DNA of 8,609 bases from CAKSHP01 sp045590935. GTDB taxonomy: Bacteria; Bacillota; Clostridia; UBA1381; UMGS1253. The translations under genes and the position numbers were made by a program. Below the pieces are notes generated by a model that made no database searches, was not told the DNA's origin, and saw only the letters and a program-made list of their open reading frames with translations. Every line of letters begins with the position of its first letter. Positions within the stretch are counted from its first letter, which is position 1. This document shows, piece after piece, positions 1 through 7,695 of this stretch. Location: NCBI GenBank assembly GCA_045590935.1, contig JAZNSA010000133.1, positions 1-8,609 on the forward strand. Direction: 5' to 3'.

Positions 1-642
1 CCTATCGGAAAACATCTTAAAATCCTTAAACACACGCCTAAGCGAAAAATATCTTACTCCTTTAATCGTTGACGAAAGGCAAAAACTGCAATTAAACGGA
101 CACCCTCTCGACGTTTCATAATAAATTATTTTGTTGTCGGCTAACGGAAGCTCATCTTCATTATATAGCTGAGGCAGACTATCAAGGTCGCAAATTATTT
201 TTGGCTCGTTTTCAACAACTTCTCCGTTTTTATCCCTGTAGCACAAGCCCTCGACATCTTCAAAAGGCTCGCCTGAAACAAACTTTTTAAGAGATATTTC
301 TCCTTCTCCGCAAAGAACAAAATCAACAAAATCATTTTTTAAAATAACATCCTTTGCATCATAGCTCACCTCTGCGCCGCCAAGCATAACAACGCATTTC
401 GGATTTGCCTTTTTTAGCATAGATGCAATTTTTAAAACATATTCAATATTCCATATATAACAGCTAAACGCATACAAATCCGCCTTGTTTTCATAAAGCT
501 TTGATAAAACACGTTCGTATGTATCATTAATTGTAAATTCAAAAACATCAGCATCCTCGCCTTCTAAAGCTCTTTTTAAGCATCGTATAGAAAGTGAGCT
601 GTGCGAATAGCTCGAATTAATTGCCACAAGACAAATCTTCAC
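1..642 (-). CDS. B12-binding radical SAM protein, DUF4080 type (3' part missing)
   Basis: I translated 214 codons from a GTG at 642 to the window edge with no stop; the C-terminal part lies outside. Residues 1-130 look like the N-terminal cobalamin-binding-type domain of this family: it begins MKICLVAINSSYSH and carries FSCYIWNIEY (about 59-68), LGGAEVSYD (about 87-95) and CGEGE. I see no DxHxxG cobalamin-histidine motif, as in base-off/His-off members. The radical SAM core begins near 175 with ETSRGCPFNCSFC; Cys181, Cys185 and Cys188 form the CX3CX2C site for the 4Fe-4S cluster that cleaves SAM. The substrate is unknown. The GTG is chosen because MKICLVAIN is the usual family start; an AAAGGG at 656-661 is 13 nt upstream, which is long, and an in-frame TTG at 654 is possible. 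The amidohydrolase stop lies 8 bp upstream, so the gene is probably last in, or internal to, the ligA operon. Confidence 0.85.
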   Translation of the reverse strand, partial: MKICLVAINSSYSHSSLSIRCLKRALEGEDADVFEFTINDTYERVLSKLYENKADLYAFSCYIWNIEYVLKIASMLKKANPKCVVMLGGAEVSYDAKDVILKNDFVDFVLCGEGEISLKKFVSGEPFEDVEGLCYRDKNGEVVENEPKIICDLDSLPQLYNEDELPLADNKIIYYETSRGCPFNCSFCLSSTIKGVRYFSLRRVFKDFKMFSDR

Positions 643-650
643 GTTTTTAT

Positions 651-1850
651 TCAATCCCTTTCAAGTTTATTTTCAAAAACTCTTATAACTGCCGCACAAA
701 GAAGCTTTGCGCCGTTTACAAGACACGCCTCATCCATATTAAATTTTGAGCTGTGCCACGGGTATATACAATCCTTTTCCTCGTTTCTGCACCCAACGTA
801 TACAAACGCCGACGGATACTTCTCCGCAAAATAAGCAAAGTCCTCCCCGCCCATAAAAGGCTTTTCCAATTCAAGAAGCTCTAGTCCAATATCGCAAACA
901 GCCCCTCTCATAAAATCAACCGCAGACTTATTGTTCACAAGCGGCGGATACATAAACCGAAACTCGAAATTACTTGTCGTATTATGTTTTTTGCATACCT
1001 CGTCATTTATTCGCTTAATCTCGTTATATAAAATATTTCTCTTCTCAAAATCTACTGCTCTCGCAGTTCCCTTGAGTTTTACGCTATCGGGAATAACATT
1101 ATAAAAAACGCCGCCGTTTAACGCCCCAACAGAAACAACGCAAGGCGAATTTTCGCTGCTATGATTTTTTGCAACATCAATAATTTTTAAAGCAAGCTCC
1201 GATGCGGCATAAATAGGGTCGATGCATTTTTCTCTGTATGCGCCGTGCCCGCCCTTTCCAACAACTTCAATTTCAAACTCATCAGGCGATGCCATAAGAG
1301 GTCCGTCCTTTAGCGCAATAATACCCGTATTATACGTTGGCTCAACGTGAACTCCAAAAGCATAATCAATATTATAGCTTTCAAAGGCACCGCTCTCTAT
1401 CATAGGCTTTGCTCCGCCATCTCCCTCCTCAGCGGGTTGAAAAACCGCAACAATCCTTCCCGAAAACTTGTCCTTATTTTTATTTAACGCATAAATTACG
1501 GCAAGCAAAATCGCAATATGCCCGTCGTGCCCGCAAGCGTGCATTTTTCCCGAGTGGCAAGAGCGATACGAAACATCGGTTTTTTCCTCAATCGGAAGTG
1601 CATCCATATCGGCACGCAGTAAAACGCACTTAGCATTGCTATCTTCAATTTCGCCAACTATATCAGCCTTAATTCCCGTTTTTGCAATTCCTCTTTCATA
1701 GCTAACGCCCATTTCATCGAGCCTTTTGCATATAAAATCCGCCGTTTCGTTTTCTTCAAACTCAAGCTCAGGAATTTTATGAAGGCTCCTTCTCGTTTCT
1801 ATAATTTCACTTTCATATTCATTTAAAAGTTTTTTAATTTCCTCAATCAT
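651..1850 (-). CDS. M20-family metal-dependent amidohydrolase (hippurate / N-acyl-amino-acid hydrolase type)
   Basis: This is a complete 399-residue cytoplasmic enzyme of the M20D (carboxypeptidase Ss1 / IAA-amino acid hydrolase) group, which hydrolyses N-acylated amino acids or related amides. Visible motifs are RADMDALP (79-86), HACGHDGH (104-111), FQPAEEG (137-143) and GVHV (166-169); the dimerisation lid covers roughly 185-290 and includes GKGGHGA (198-204). PFMGGEDFAYF (331-341) and PWHSSKF (364-370) follow. Expected metal ligands are Cys106, His108, Glu142, His168 and His366, with Glu141 as the general base; all are present. The length matches the family. The ATG at 1850 has GAGGTG at 1856-1861, 5 nt upstream. 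The gene lies 18 bp after ligA and 8 bp before the radical SAM gene, so co-transcription is likely. The exact acyl substrate cannot be read from the sequence; an N-acetyl-diaminopimelate or other amide substrate is also possible. Confidence 0.9.
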   Translation of the reverse strand: MIEEIKKLLNEYESEIIETRRSLHKIPELEFEENETADFICKRLDEMGVSYERGIAKTGIKADIVGEIEDSNAKCVLLRADMDALPIEEKTDVSYRSCHSGKMHACGHDGHIAILLAVIYALNKNKDKFSGRIVAVFQPAEEGDGGAKPMIESGAFESYNIDYAFGVHVEPTYNTGIIALKDGPLMASPDEFEIEVVGKGGHGAYREKCIDPIYAASELALKIIDVAKNHSSENSPCVVSVGALNGGVFYNVIPDSVKLKGTARAVDFEKRNILYNEIKRINDEVCKKHNTTSNFEFRFMYPPLVNNKSAVDFMRGAVCDIGLELLELEKPFMGGEDFAYFAEKYPSAFVYVGCRNEEKDCIYPWHSSKFNMDEACLVNGAKLLCAAVIRVFENKLERD

Positions 1851-1868
1851 CTCTGCACCTCAAATCAA

Positions 1869-3848
1869 CTATTCTATTTTGCAAAGCCTTTTAAACTCTT
1901 CCTCATCAATTATATTAATTCCTAAGCTTTGCGCCTTATCAAGCTTGCTTCCCGCTTCCTCACCCGCTAAAACATAGCTCGTTTTTTTAGAAACAGACGA
2001 CGAAACCTTTCCGCCGAGACTTTCGATAATCTCTTTTGCTTCTTCCCTTTTGTATGTTGGAAGCGTTCCCGTTAAAACAAACGTCATTTTATCAAAAATG
2101 CCTCCCTCACTTTCCGCCTGCAGATAATTAAAATTAACCCCCGCATCTCTGAGCCTTTCTATTGCCATTAAATTTTTCTCATCTCTAAAGAAGGTATACA
2201 CGCTCTCCGCCATTATTTCTCCGAACTCATCAATCTGCTCAAAATCCTCTTTTTTCGCATTAATAATTGCATCCATAGTCTTAAAGCGTTTTGCTAAAAG
2301 CTTTCCCGCTTTTTCGCCTATATGCCTTATTCCGAGCGCATAAACAAGCCTTCCCAAATCATTTTTCTTAGATTCTTCAAGTGCAAAAAGCAAATTCTCG
2401 GCAGACTTTTCGCCCATTTTATCCATAGAGGCAATATCCTCCGCCTTGACGTAGTACAAATCAGCAGAACAGCTTATAAGCTTTCTTTCAAGCATCTGCG
2501 CAATAACAGAAGGACCAAGGCCATCAATATTCATTGCATTTCTTGAAACAAAATGAATAATGTGCCTTAAAAGCTGAGCCTTGCAATCAAGCCCCATACA
2601 GCGATACGCCGCCTCACCCTCTTCTCTTACAACCGCACTTCCGCATTCAGGGCATCTGTCGGGCATATAAAACTCTTTTTCTTCGCCCGTTCTTTTTTCT
2701 TTTAGAACTCTTACAACCTCAGGAATAATATCTCCCGCCTTTTGAATTAAAACTCTGTCGCCTATTTTTATATCCTTTTGACGAATATTGTCTATATTAT
2801 GAAGAGTTGCCCTTGAAACGGTTGAGCCCGCAACAAAAACAGGCTCAAGCTCAGCAGTTGGGGTTAAAACTCCCGTTCTTCCAACCTGAATTGTTATATC
2901 GCAAATTGTACTCTCCTTTTGTTCAGGCGGAAATTTGTACGCAATCGCCCACCTTGGCGCTTTCGCAGTTGAGCCCATAAGCTCTCTCTTTTTAAGGTCG
3001 TTAAGCTTAATAACTGCCCCGTCAGTATCGTAGCTGAATTTGCCTCGCTCCTCGCCAATTTCCAAAACTCTTTCAAAAGCGGCTTTAATTCCCTTGCATA
3101 TTCTGTTTTCGACAACCTTAAACCCAAGCTCTCTTAAAAAATCCAAGCTTTCGCCGTGATTTAAAAACTCAACTCCGTCCGCTCTTTGAACATTAAAAAC
3201 AAAAATATCAAGCTTTCTTCCCGCCGCAATCTTAGGGTCAAGCTGCCTTAGAGAGCCCGCCGCCGCATTTCTCGGATTTGCAAACGTTGCAAGCCCGCTC
3301 TCTTCCCTTTCCTCGTTAAGCTTTGCAAAATCTTTTCTCGAAATAAAAACCTCGCCTCGAACCTCTATATATGGAATATTCTTTTTTAGCTTTAAAGGAA
3401 TACTTTTTATTGTTTTTAAATTTTCAGTAACATTTTCGCCTCTGTTTCCGTCGCCTCTCGTTGAGCCTCGAACAAAAACCCCGTTCTCATATTCAAGCGA
3501 AACCGAAAGTCCGTCAATTTTCGGCTCAACATCAAACTCCTCATTATCAGAGGTTGCCTCGGCAATTCTTCTTCCGAACTCCATAACCTCGCCTTCGTCG
3601 AAGGCATCCTGAAGACTTTCCATCGACACAGTATGCAAAACCTCTTCAAACTCCGAAAGTGCCGCTCCGCCAACTCTCTTAGTAGGCGATTCGGGCATAA
3701 CATACTGCGGGAATTTCGCCTCAAGAGCTACCAATTCCCTGAGCAACATATCATATTCATAATCGCTTACCTCAGGCATATCCAAAACATAATATTTATA
3801 AGAATAATCGTTTAGCAAATTTGTAAGCTCTACTATTCTGTCCTTCAA
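1869..3848 (-). CDS. ligA: NAD-dependent DNA ligase LigA
   Basis: LigA seals nicks during replication and repair, using NAD to adenylate its active-site lysine. The 659-residue length is normal. Domains in order: Ia region (1-65, with YYxxDxPxxSDxEYD), adenylation domain with the KxDG lysine Lys110 in EPKIDG and the following RGSTRGDG (127-134), and GLATFANPRNAAAGSLRQLD (185-204). The OB fold covers about 315-390 and contains VGRTGVLTPTA. The zinc finger uses Cys399, Cys402, Cys417 and Cys422. Helix-hairpin-helix repeats span about 430-570, with IDGLG and LGIRHIGEKAGKLLA. A BRCT domain covers about 584-659, with FVLTGTLPTYKREEA. No domain is missing. The start is a TTG: the nearby ATG (3855) reads into TGA within four codons, whereas GAGGGAG at 3857-3863 sits 8 nt before this TTG. 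It is first in a leftward cluster and has its own promoter. The usual pcrA neighbour is not seen in this window. Confidence 0.97.
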   Translation of the reverse strand: MKDRIVELTNLLNDYSYKYYVLDMPEVSDYEYDMLLRELVALEAKFPQYVMPESPTKRVGGAALSEFEEVLHTVSMESLQDAFDEGEVMEFGRRIAEATSDNEEFDVEPKIDGLSVSLEYENGVFVRGSTRGDGNRGENVTENLKTIKSIPLKLKKNIPYIEVRGEVFISRKDFAKLNEEREESGLATFANPRNAAAGSLRQLDPKIAAGRKLDIFVFNVQRADGVEFLNHGESLDFLRELGFKVVENRICKGIKAAFERVLEIGEERGKFSYDTDGAVIKLNDLKKRELMGSTAKAPRWAIAYKFPPEQKESTICDITIQVGRTGVLTPTAELEPVFVAGSTVSRATLHNIDNIRQKDIKIGDRVLIQKAGDIIPEVVRVLKEKRTGEEKEFYMPDRCPECGSAVVREEGEAAYRCMGLDCKAQLLRHIIHFVSRNAMNIDGLGPSVIAQMLERKLISCSADLYYVKAEDIASMDKMGEKSAENLLFALEESKKNDLGRLVYALGIRHIGEKAGKLLAKRFKTMDAIINAKKEDFEQIDEFGEIMAESVYTFFRDEKNLMAIERLRDAGVNFNYLQAESEGGIFDKMTFVLTGTLPTYKREEAKEIIESLGGKVSSSVSKKTSYVLAGEEAGSKLDKAQSLGINIIDEEEFKRLCKIE

Positions 3849-3856
3849 AAAAACAT

Positions 3857-3863
3857 CTCCCTC
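3857..3863 (-). promoter_or_regulatory. ribosome binding site fixing the ligA TTG start
   Basis: On the minus strand GAGGGAG lies 8 nt before the TTG at 3846-3848. The only close ATG codons, at 3855 and 3870, run into stops almost at once, so the SD position selects the TTG. An N-terminus of MKDRIVELTNLLN fits the LigA family. Confidence 0.8.
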
Positions 3864-3883
3864 AAAACATAATCTTTAATGAT

Positions 3884-3912
3884 ATGATACCATATTTCAA
3901 ATAAAATATCAA
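3884..3912 (-). promoter_or_regulatory. sigma-A promoter for ligA
   Basis: Read on the minus strand, TTGATA (3907-3912) and TATCAT (3884-3889) are separated by exactly 17 nt; each hexamer differs from consensus at one base. Transcription would start near 3877, giving a leader of about 29 nt containing the SD. This placement, just ahead of the first gene of the leftward cluster, makes a chance match unlikely. Confidence 0.7.
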
Positions 3913-3975
3913 TGTTTTTCTTCGTATATTTTAAGAGTAAATATTTTTTTTAACAAACACTAAAAAATTTGTTTA

Positions 3976-4004
3976 TTGACAAAATCCCCCGCACATTATA
4001 TAAT
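3976..4004 (+). promoter_or_regulatory. consensus sigma-A promoter for the LRR surface protein
   Basis: TTGACA (3976-3981), a 17-nt spacer and TATAAT (3999-4004) match consensus at all 12 positions. The expected start is near 4011, giving a leader of about 23 nt. A- and T-rich DNA upstream (3940-3975) could act as an UP element. The spacer contains a C5 tract. No operator repeat is visible, so strong expression, perhaps constitutive, is the simplest reading. Confidence 0.85.
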
Positions 4005-4019
4005 GAAATTACCAAAGAT

Positions 4020-4028
4020 AGGGGGGGA
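4020..4028 (+). promoter_or_regulatory. G-run ribosome binding site of the LRR gene
   Basis: The SD is AGGGGGGGA, an uninterrupted run of seven G (4021-4027) instead of AGGAGG, ending 6 nt before the ATG at 4034. It can still pair with the 16S anti-SD through G-C and G-U pairs. The homopolymer is a possible slippage site. Confidence 0.7.
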
Positions 4029-4033
4029 TTATT

Positions 4034-6394
4034 ATGTTAAAAAAATGGATTACAACTTTATTTTTAATCGTTTCCATTGTCTTATCCGTAACAGCTTATG
4101 CTTCTGAAGCTGACGGCGACTATGCAGTCGGCTATCTGCAGTATACGATAAAAGACGGGTTAGCAACAATTACTCATTGCGACGAGTATTTAACAGGAGA
4201 ATTTTCAGTTCCTTCCGAGCTTTCGGGATGCCCCGTTGTTGCAATAGGCGACAGGGCATTTATAAAAAGTCAGCTTTCAAAGCTTACTATTCCCGAAAGC
4301 ATTAATTACATCGGCGATGAGGCTTTCGCCTTTTCATCTATAGAAACATATATAGGCGTAGAAAATGTTTCTCATATCGGAAAATATGCCTTTGCGGCTT
4401 CGCCCGTCAGGTCGATTGCACTTCCGCAAACTATGGAAGAAATTCCCGAGGGGCTTTTTATGTGTGCAACATTTAACGATTACAGCAAGCTTTTCTTGCC
4501 ATATAGCGCAAAAAAAATCGGTGCTTTTGCCTTTTATGGCATACCGAGCACTATGGATATTGTTTTGCCGCCAAATATTACCGAAATCGGCGACGCCGCT
4601 TTTGCACTTTCATACTCGCTGAGATGGAACGATTTGATTTTGCCTGAGGGACTTGTGTCTATCGGTGATGGCGCATTTCAAGACAATAATTCTCTTTTAA
4701 GCGTTTCTCTTCCGTCAACTCTTAAAAATTGCGGCAGCGGCGTTGTTCCCGCATTTTTCAGCTGCGATAATTTAGATTCGGTTCAAATGGCAGAGGGTAT
4801 CCAAAGCCTACCAAACGCTGCGTTTTTAAATTGTTATAAGTTAAGAAGTGTTGATTTGCCAAATAGTCTTACGGCGCTTTCGCCCGACGAATTCAAGCTT
4901 GCCGAAAATATTTTAACGGGCGATATTTTTAACTCGGGCGTAAATGTTTACGAAACCAATATTGGTGCTCACAAGGTTACTCAAATGACCTTTGATGTGT
5001 TAAACAAAAACCCAATGCTTAATATATACGCCTCAAATGAGAGCTACGGCGAAAAGTATGCAATCGAAAATCAGATTTCTTTAAACGACAAGGAGGATTT
5101 TTTGCTTACAAGACCTCAAACGGAAAATGATTTTCTGTATCGAGTATATGGGAAAAAGGCAGAAATAACAAGGTATATCGGTGCAGGCGGTGATGTTGTT
5201 ATTCCTGATACCTTGGGCGGTTTTCCAACTACAGCAATAGGTGAGTTTGCATTTTATTCCCAGGAAGAAAATGGTGCACTATCATTTAACCAAAATACAG
5301 TTTCAATAGTTCTGCCCGAAACGCTTTGCGAAATCCGTTCGTATGCGTTTGCAAATTGTGAAATGCTCGAAAAAGTAACAATAAAAGGAAAAAATGTAGC
5401 TTCGGATGCTGGTGCTTTTTACTATTGTGCCAAGCTTAAAGCCGTAGAAGGCTTTGAAAACGTTGTTTCAATTGACAACAGTTGCTTTGCGGGCTGTAAG
5501 GAGCTAGTTAAGCTTCCAAAGCTTTCCGAAAGCATAACCTCGATACCCGACGGCTTTGCAGCAAACACAGGAATTAAAGAGCTTACCCTGCCAAGCCATA
5601 TAACAAAAATCGGAAACACATCCTTTTCAAATTGCGAAAGCCTCGAAGAGCTCAATTTGCCAGACACGCTTGAAATAATATCTAATTCAGCATTTTCAAA
5701 TTGCAAAGCTCTTAAAGCAGTTATTATTCCCGATAGCGTAAAAACGATTTGTGAAGAAGTCTTTCACGGATGCTCGTCGCTTAAATATGTTAAGATAGGA
5801 AAAGGACTTGAAAGCCTTTCGGAAAGAGAAGTAGCAGGGCTCGGCACATTTACCTTCTGCCCCTCTTTGGAAACGGTTATTTTGCCCGACAATCTCAAAA
5901 CGCTTTATAATTACGAATTCTACGACGGATACTACGGTCGTTTTATGAGGCGAATTTTTATAGAGCGTCCAAAAACGCTTACAATTTTTGCAAACCAAAA
6001 TTCTTATGCGGCTAACTTTGCTCACATCAACTATATAAATTATATGCCTCTTATAGATGTTGTTGTAGGCGAAAAAAAGGTAGCCTTTGATGCCCTTCCG
6101 ATTATAAGAAACGGGCGCACACTCGTTCCTTTGCGTGCCATTTTTGAAGCTTTAGGGGCTGAGGTTTTATGGGACGATGAAACAAAAACAGTCAGTGCAG
6201 AGCGTGAAGATATTAAAATCAGTTTAAAAATTGGCGAAGCAACGCTTTATAAAAATGGCGAGGCTGTTTTGCTTGATGTATCTGCCGACATTATACAAGA
6301 CAGGACATTTGTTCCGCTAAGGGCTGTTTCGGAAGCCTTTGACTGCGAGGTTTTATGGGATGACGAAATAAAAACGGCAACAATTTCATATTAA
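4034..6394 (+). CDS. secreted BspA-like leucine-rich-repeat protein with C-terminal copper-amine-oxidase-N-like domain
   Basis: This 786-residue protein is predicted to be exported. Residues 1-23 form a signal peptide (MLKK, then a hydrophobic core, AYA before a likely cut at Ala23/Ser24). LRR_5/BspA-type repeats follow in two blocks, about 65-295 and 395-640, with the pattern IPxxVxxIGxxAFxxCxxLxxV, for example LPDTLEIISNSAFSNCKAL (542-560). Residues 674-786 match the Cu_amine_oxidN1 type seen on Firmicutes surface proteins, with two similar halves: RTLVPLRAIFEALGAEVLWD (695-714) and RTFVPLRAVSEAFDCEVLWD (757-776). That family name does not imply copper chemistry; no catalytic domain is present. 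I see no LPxTG sorting signal, S-layer-homology repeat or C-terminal membrane anchor, so attachment is unclear. A binding or adhesion role is inferred from the family. The gene is monocistronic, with its own promoter and a hairpin after the stop. Many Cys residues fall at the repeat C position, which is normal for this LRR type. Confidence 0.9.
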   Translation: MLKKWITTLFLIVSIVLSVTAYASEADGDYAVGYLQYTIKDGLATITHCDEYLTGEFSVPSELSGCPVVAIGDRAFIKSQLSKLTIPESINYIGDEAFAFSSIETYIGVENVSHIGKYAFAASPVRSIALPQTMEEIPEGLFMCATFNDYSKLFLPYSAKKIGAFAFYGIPSTMDIVLPPNITEIGDAAFALSYSLRWNDLILPEGLVSIGDGAFQDNNSLLSVSLPSTLKNCGSGVVPAFFSCDNLDSVQMAEGIQSLPNAAFLNCYKLRSVDLPNSLTALSPDEFKLAENILTGDIFNSGVNVYETNIGAHKVTQMTFDVLNKNPMLNIYASNESYGEKYAIENQISLNDKEDFLLTRPQTENDFLYRVYGKKAEITRYIGAGGDVVIPDTLGGFPTTAIGEFAFYSQEENGALSFNQNTVSIVLPETLCEIRSYAFANCEMLEKVTIKGKNVASDAGAFYYCAKLKAVEGFENVVSIDNSCFAGCKELVKLPKLSESITSIPDGFAANTGIKELTLPSHITKIGNTSFSNCESLEELNLPDTLEIISNSAFSNCKALKAVIIPDSVKTICEEVFHGCSSLKYVKIGKGLESLSEREVAGLGTFTFCPSLETVILPDNLKTLYNYEFYDGYYGRFMRRIFIERPKTLTIFANQNSYAANFAHINYINYMPLIDVVVGEKKVAFDALPIIRNGRTLVPLRAIFEALGAEVLWDDETKTVSAEREDIKISLKIGEATLYKNGEAVLLDVSADIIQDRTFVPLRAVSEAFDCEVLWDDEIKTATISY
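4121..6037 (+). repeat. two divergent copies of a cap + LRR + tail module inside the surface protein
   Basis: Copy 1 is residues 30-348 (nt 4121-5077) and copy 2 is residues 367-668 (nt 5132-6037). Each begins with a cap (ATITHCDEYLTGEFSVPSEL in copy 1, AEITRYIGAGGDVVIPDTL in copy 2) running into a xPxxAIGxxAF first repeat. Each ends in a similar tail: LNIYASNESYGEKYAIENQI (329-348) and LTIFANQNSYAANFAHINYI (649-668). Identity is low, so any duplication is old; the repeat is at protein level and not an obvious DNA repeat. Confidence 0.6.
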
Positions 6395-6417
6395 AGAATA
6401 AATTTTTCAAAAACATA

Positions 6418-6452
6418 TAGGGGGCTACGGTAAATTTTGCCGTAGCCCCCTA
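6418..6452. terminator. shared hairpin terminator between convergent genes
   Basis: A perfect 13-bp inverted repeat (TAGGGGGCTACGG with CCGTAGCCCCCTA) encloses a 9-nt loop at 6431-6439. It begins 23 bp after the LRR stop and lies 7 bp beyond the folC stop. Leftward RNA continues into TATGTTTTTGAAAAATTT, a passable U-rich tail, so it should end folC. Rightward RNA continues into AAAAATATTTAATT, a poorer U tract, so termination of the LRR transcript relies mostly on the stable stem. Confidence 0.85.
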
Positions 6453-6459
6453 AAAATAT

Positions 6460-7695
6460 TTAATTATTAAAATCCAACGCAGAAATAAAATCCTTATAGA
6501 AATAAAGCGAACCGCAACCAATTATAATTGCATCCCTCATTCTTGCAAGCTCAAGCGCCTCTCTTGCCGAATTACAGTTTTTTGATACAAGCTTTTTTTC
6601 CTCGGCAAGCTTTTGCATTTGTTTGCTTTTCATTTCACGCCCCGCCGCATTTGCACTGACAAACAAAAACTCAACGCCATCTCCTCCAAGCAAATCGAGT
6701 GCGCCCACGAAATCCTTGTCCTTCATCATAGCCATAATATATACAATTTTTTTCCCTTGAAAATATTTTAAAATGCTTTTCTTAAGCGCCTGAATTCCTG
6801 CAATATTATGTGCGCCGTCAAAATAGATATTTTCCTCTATTTTTTCAAGCCTTCCTCTGTGCTTAGCATTTTCAAGCCCGAATTTTATATCGCTTTCCCC
6901 TATTCCGACAAGCCTTGCCGCCGCCGCTGCAAGCGCCGCATTTTCAAGCTGATTTTCGCCGCCTAGCGAAAGTATCACTTCCCTGTCTTCAAACGAAATT
7001 TTTTCAAATATTTCTCTGCAACCAACGCTCTTAAACGGGCTTATTATATTTAACCTTGCGTTTTTCTTTTCCGCTTCCTCAGCTAAAACGCTTAAAACAT
7101 CCTCGTTTAATGCAGTTGTTACAACATTGCAATTTTGCTTTATAATTCCCGCCTTAACCTTTGCAATTTCAGCTTTTGTTTCTCCAAGGTATGCGGTATG
7201 GTCTATGTCTATTTTTGTTATTATTGAAATTTTTGTATTGTCGCAAACGTTTGTTGCATCGCCTGTGCCGCCCATTCCGACCTCTAAAATAACAAGCTCG
7301 GCACAAACTTTTTTAAAATACATAAATGCGCACGCCGTTATTATTTCAAATTGCGACGGACAGCTTCCGAATTCGACTTCAACCTCGTCGCACGCACTCT
7401 TTGTTGCCAAAATAAGCCCATCAAGCTCACTTACGGGAATATTTTTCCCAAAAAACCTTATAACCTCGCACTTATCTATAAGCTCAGGCGAAGAATAAAG
7501 CCCAACCTTTCTTCCCGCACTAATCAGCATACTCTCCAAAAATGCACACACCGAGCCCTTTCCATTAGTTCCCGAAATATGAATAATATTCAAATCCTTA
7601 TGCGGATTTCCAAGCTTTTCCAAAAGCAGGCTCATTCTCTCGCATCCAAGCTCAATCTTTGTTTGAAATGTTTTAACATAATCATTAAAGCTCAT
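6460..7695 (-). CDS. folC: bifunctional folylpolyglutamate synthase / dihydrofolate synthase FolC
   Basis: FolC joins glutamate to dihydropteroate and/or adds further glutamates to reduced folates by an ATP-dependent acyl-phosphate mechanism, trapping folate in the cytoplasm. The 411 residues are near the family norm. Motifs: the Mur-ligase-like P-loop SGTNGKGS (41-48), YSSPEL (67-72), EVGMGGTGDATN (138-149), KIDIDHTAYLGET (161-173) with the metal-site His166, HRGRLE (279-284), FDGAHN (292-297) at the start of the C-terminal domain, and MKDKDF (324-329). In the EVGMGG region many homologues read GGRLDATN; here it is GGTGDATN, a modest variation. The ATG at 7695 overlaps the folT stop as ATGA, and GGGAG at 7703-7707 lies 7 nt upstream inside folT, so translation is probably coupled. 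It is therefore under the THF riboswitch ahead of folT. Whether it makes dihydrofolate or only polyglutamylates imported folate cannot be told here. Confidence 0.95.
   Translation of the reverse strand: MSFNDYVKTFQTKIELGCERMSLLLEKLGNPHKDLNIIHISGTNGKGSVCAFLESMLISAGRKVGLYSSPELIDKCEVIRFFGKNIPVSELDGLILATKSACDEVEVEFGSCPSQFEIITACAFMYFKKVCAELVILEVGMGGTGDATNVCDNTKISIITKIDIDHTAYLGETKAEIAKVKAGIIKQNCNVVTTALNEDVLSVLAEEAEKKNARLNIISPFKSVGCREIFEKISFEDREVILSLGGENQLENAALAAAAARLVGIGESDIKFGLENAKHRGRLEKIEENIYFDGAHNIAGIQALKKSILKYFQGKKIVYIMAMMKDKDFVGALDLLGGDGVEFLFVSANAAGREMKSKQMQKLAEEKKLVSKNCNSAREALELARMRDAIIIGCGSLYFYKDFISALDFNN

Noticed and set aside
3952..3973. Inverted repeat AACAAA ... TTTGTT upstream of the surface-protein promoter
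   Set aside because: It is a 6-bp A/T-rich stem in poly-A/T sequence; chance is sufficient and it matches no operator I know.
5422..6025. Minus-strand open frames inside the LRR gene
   Set aside because: The LRR gene has promoter, SD, signal peptide and conserved domains; the antisense frames show no recognisable motif and no start signals.
6053..6391. Copper amine oxidase activity for the LRR protein
   Set aside because: Only the N1-type accessory domain is present. There is no catalytic domain or topaquinone tyrosine motif, and this domain is common on non-enzymatic Firmicutes surface proteins.
6418..6452. Hairpin as a dispersed repeat or mobile-element end
   Set aside because: Only one copy is present in the window, no transposase is near, and its position between two convergent stops is what a terminator needs.
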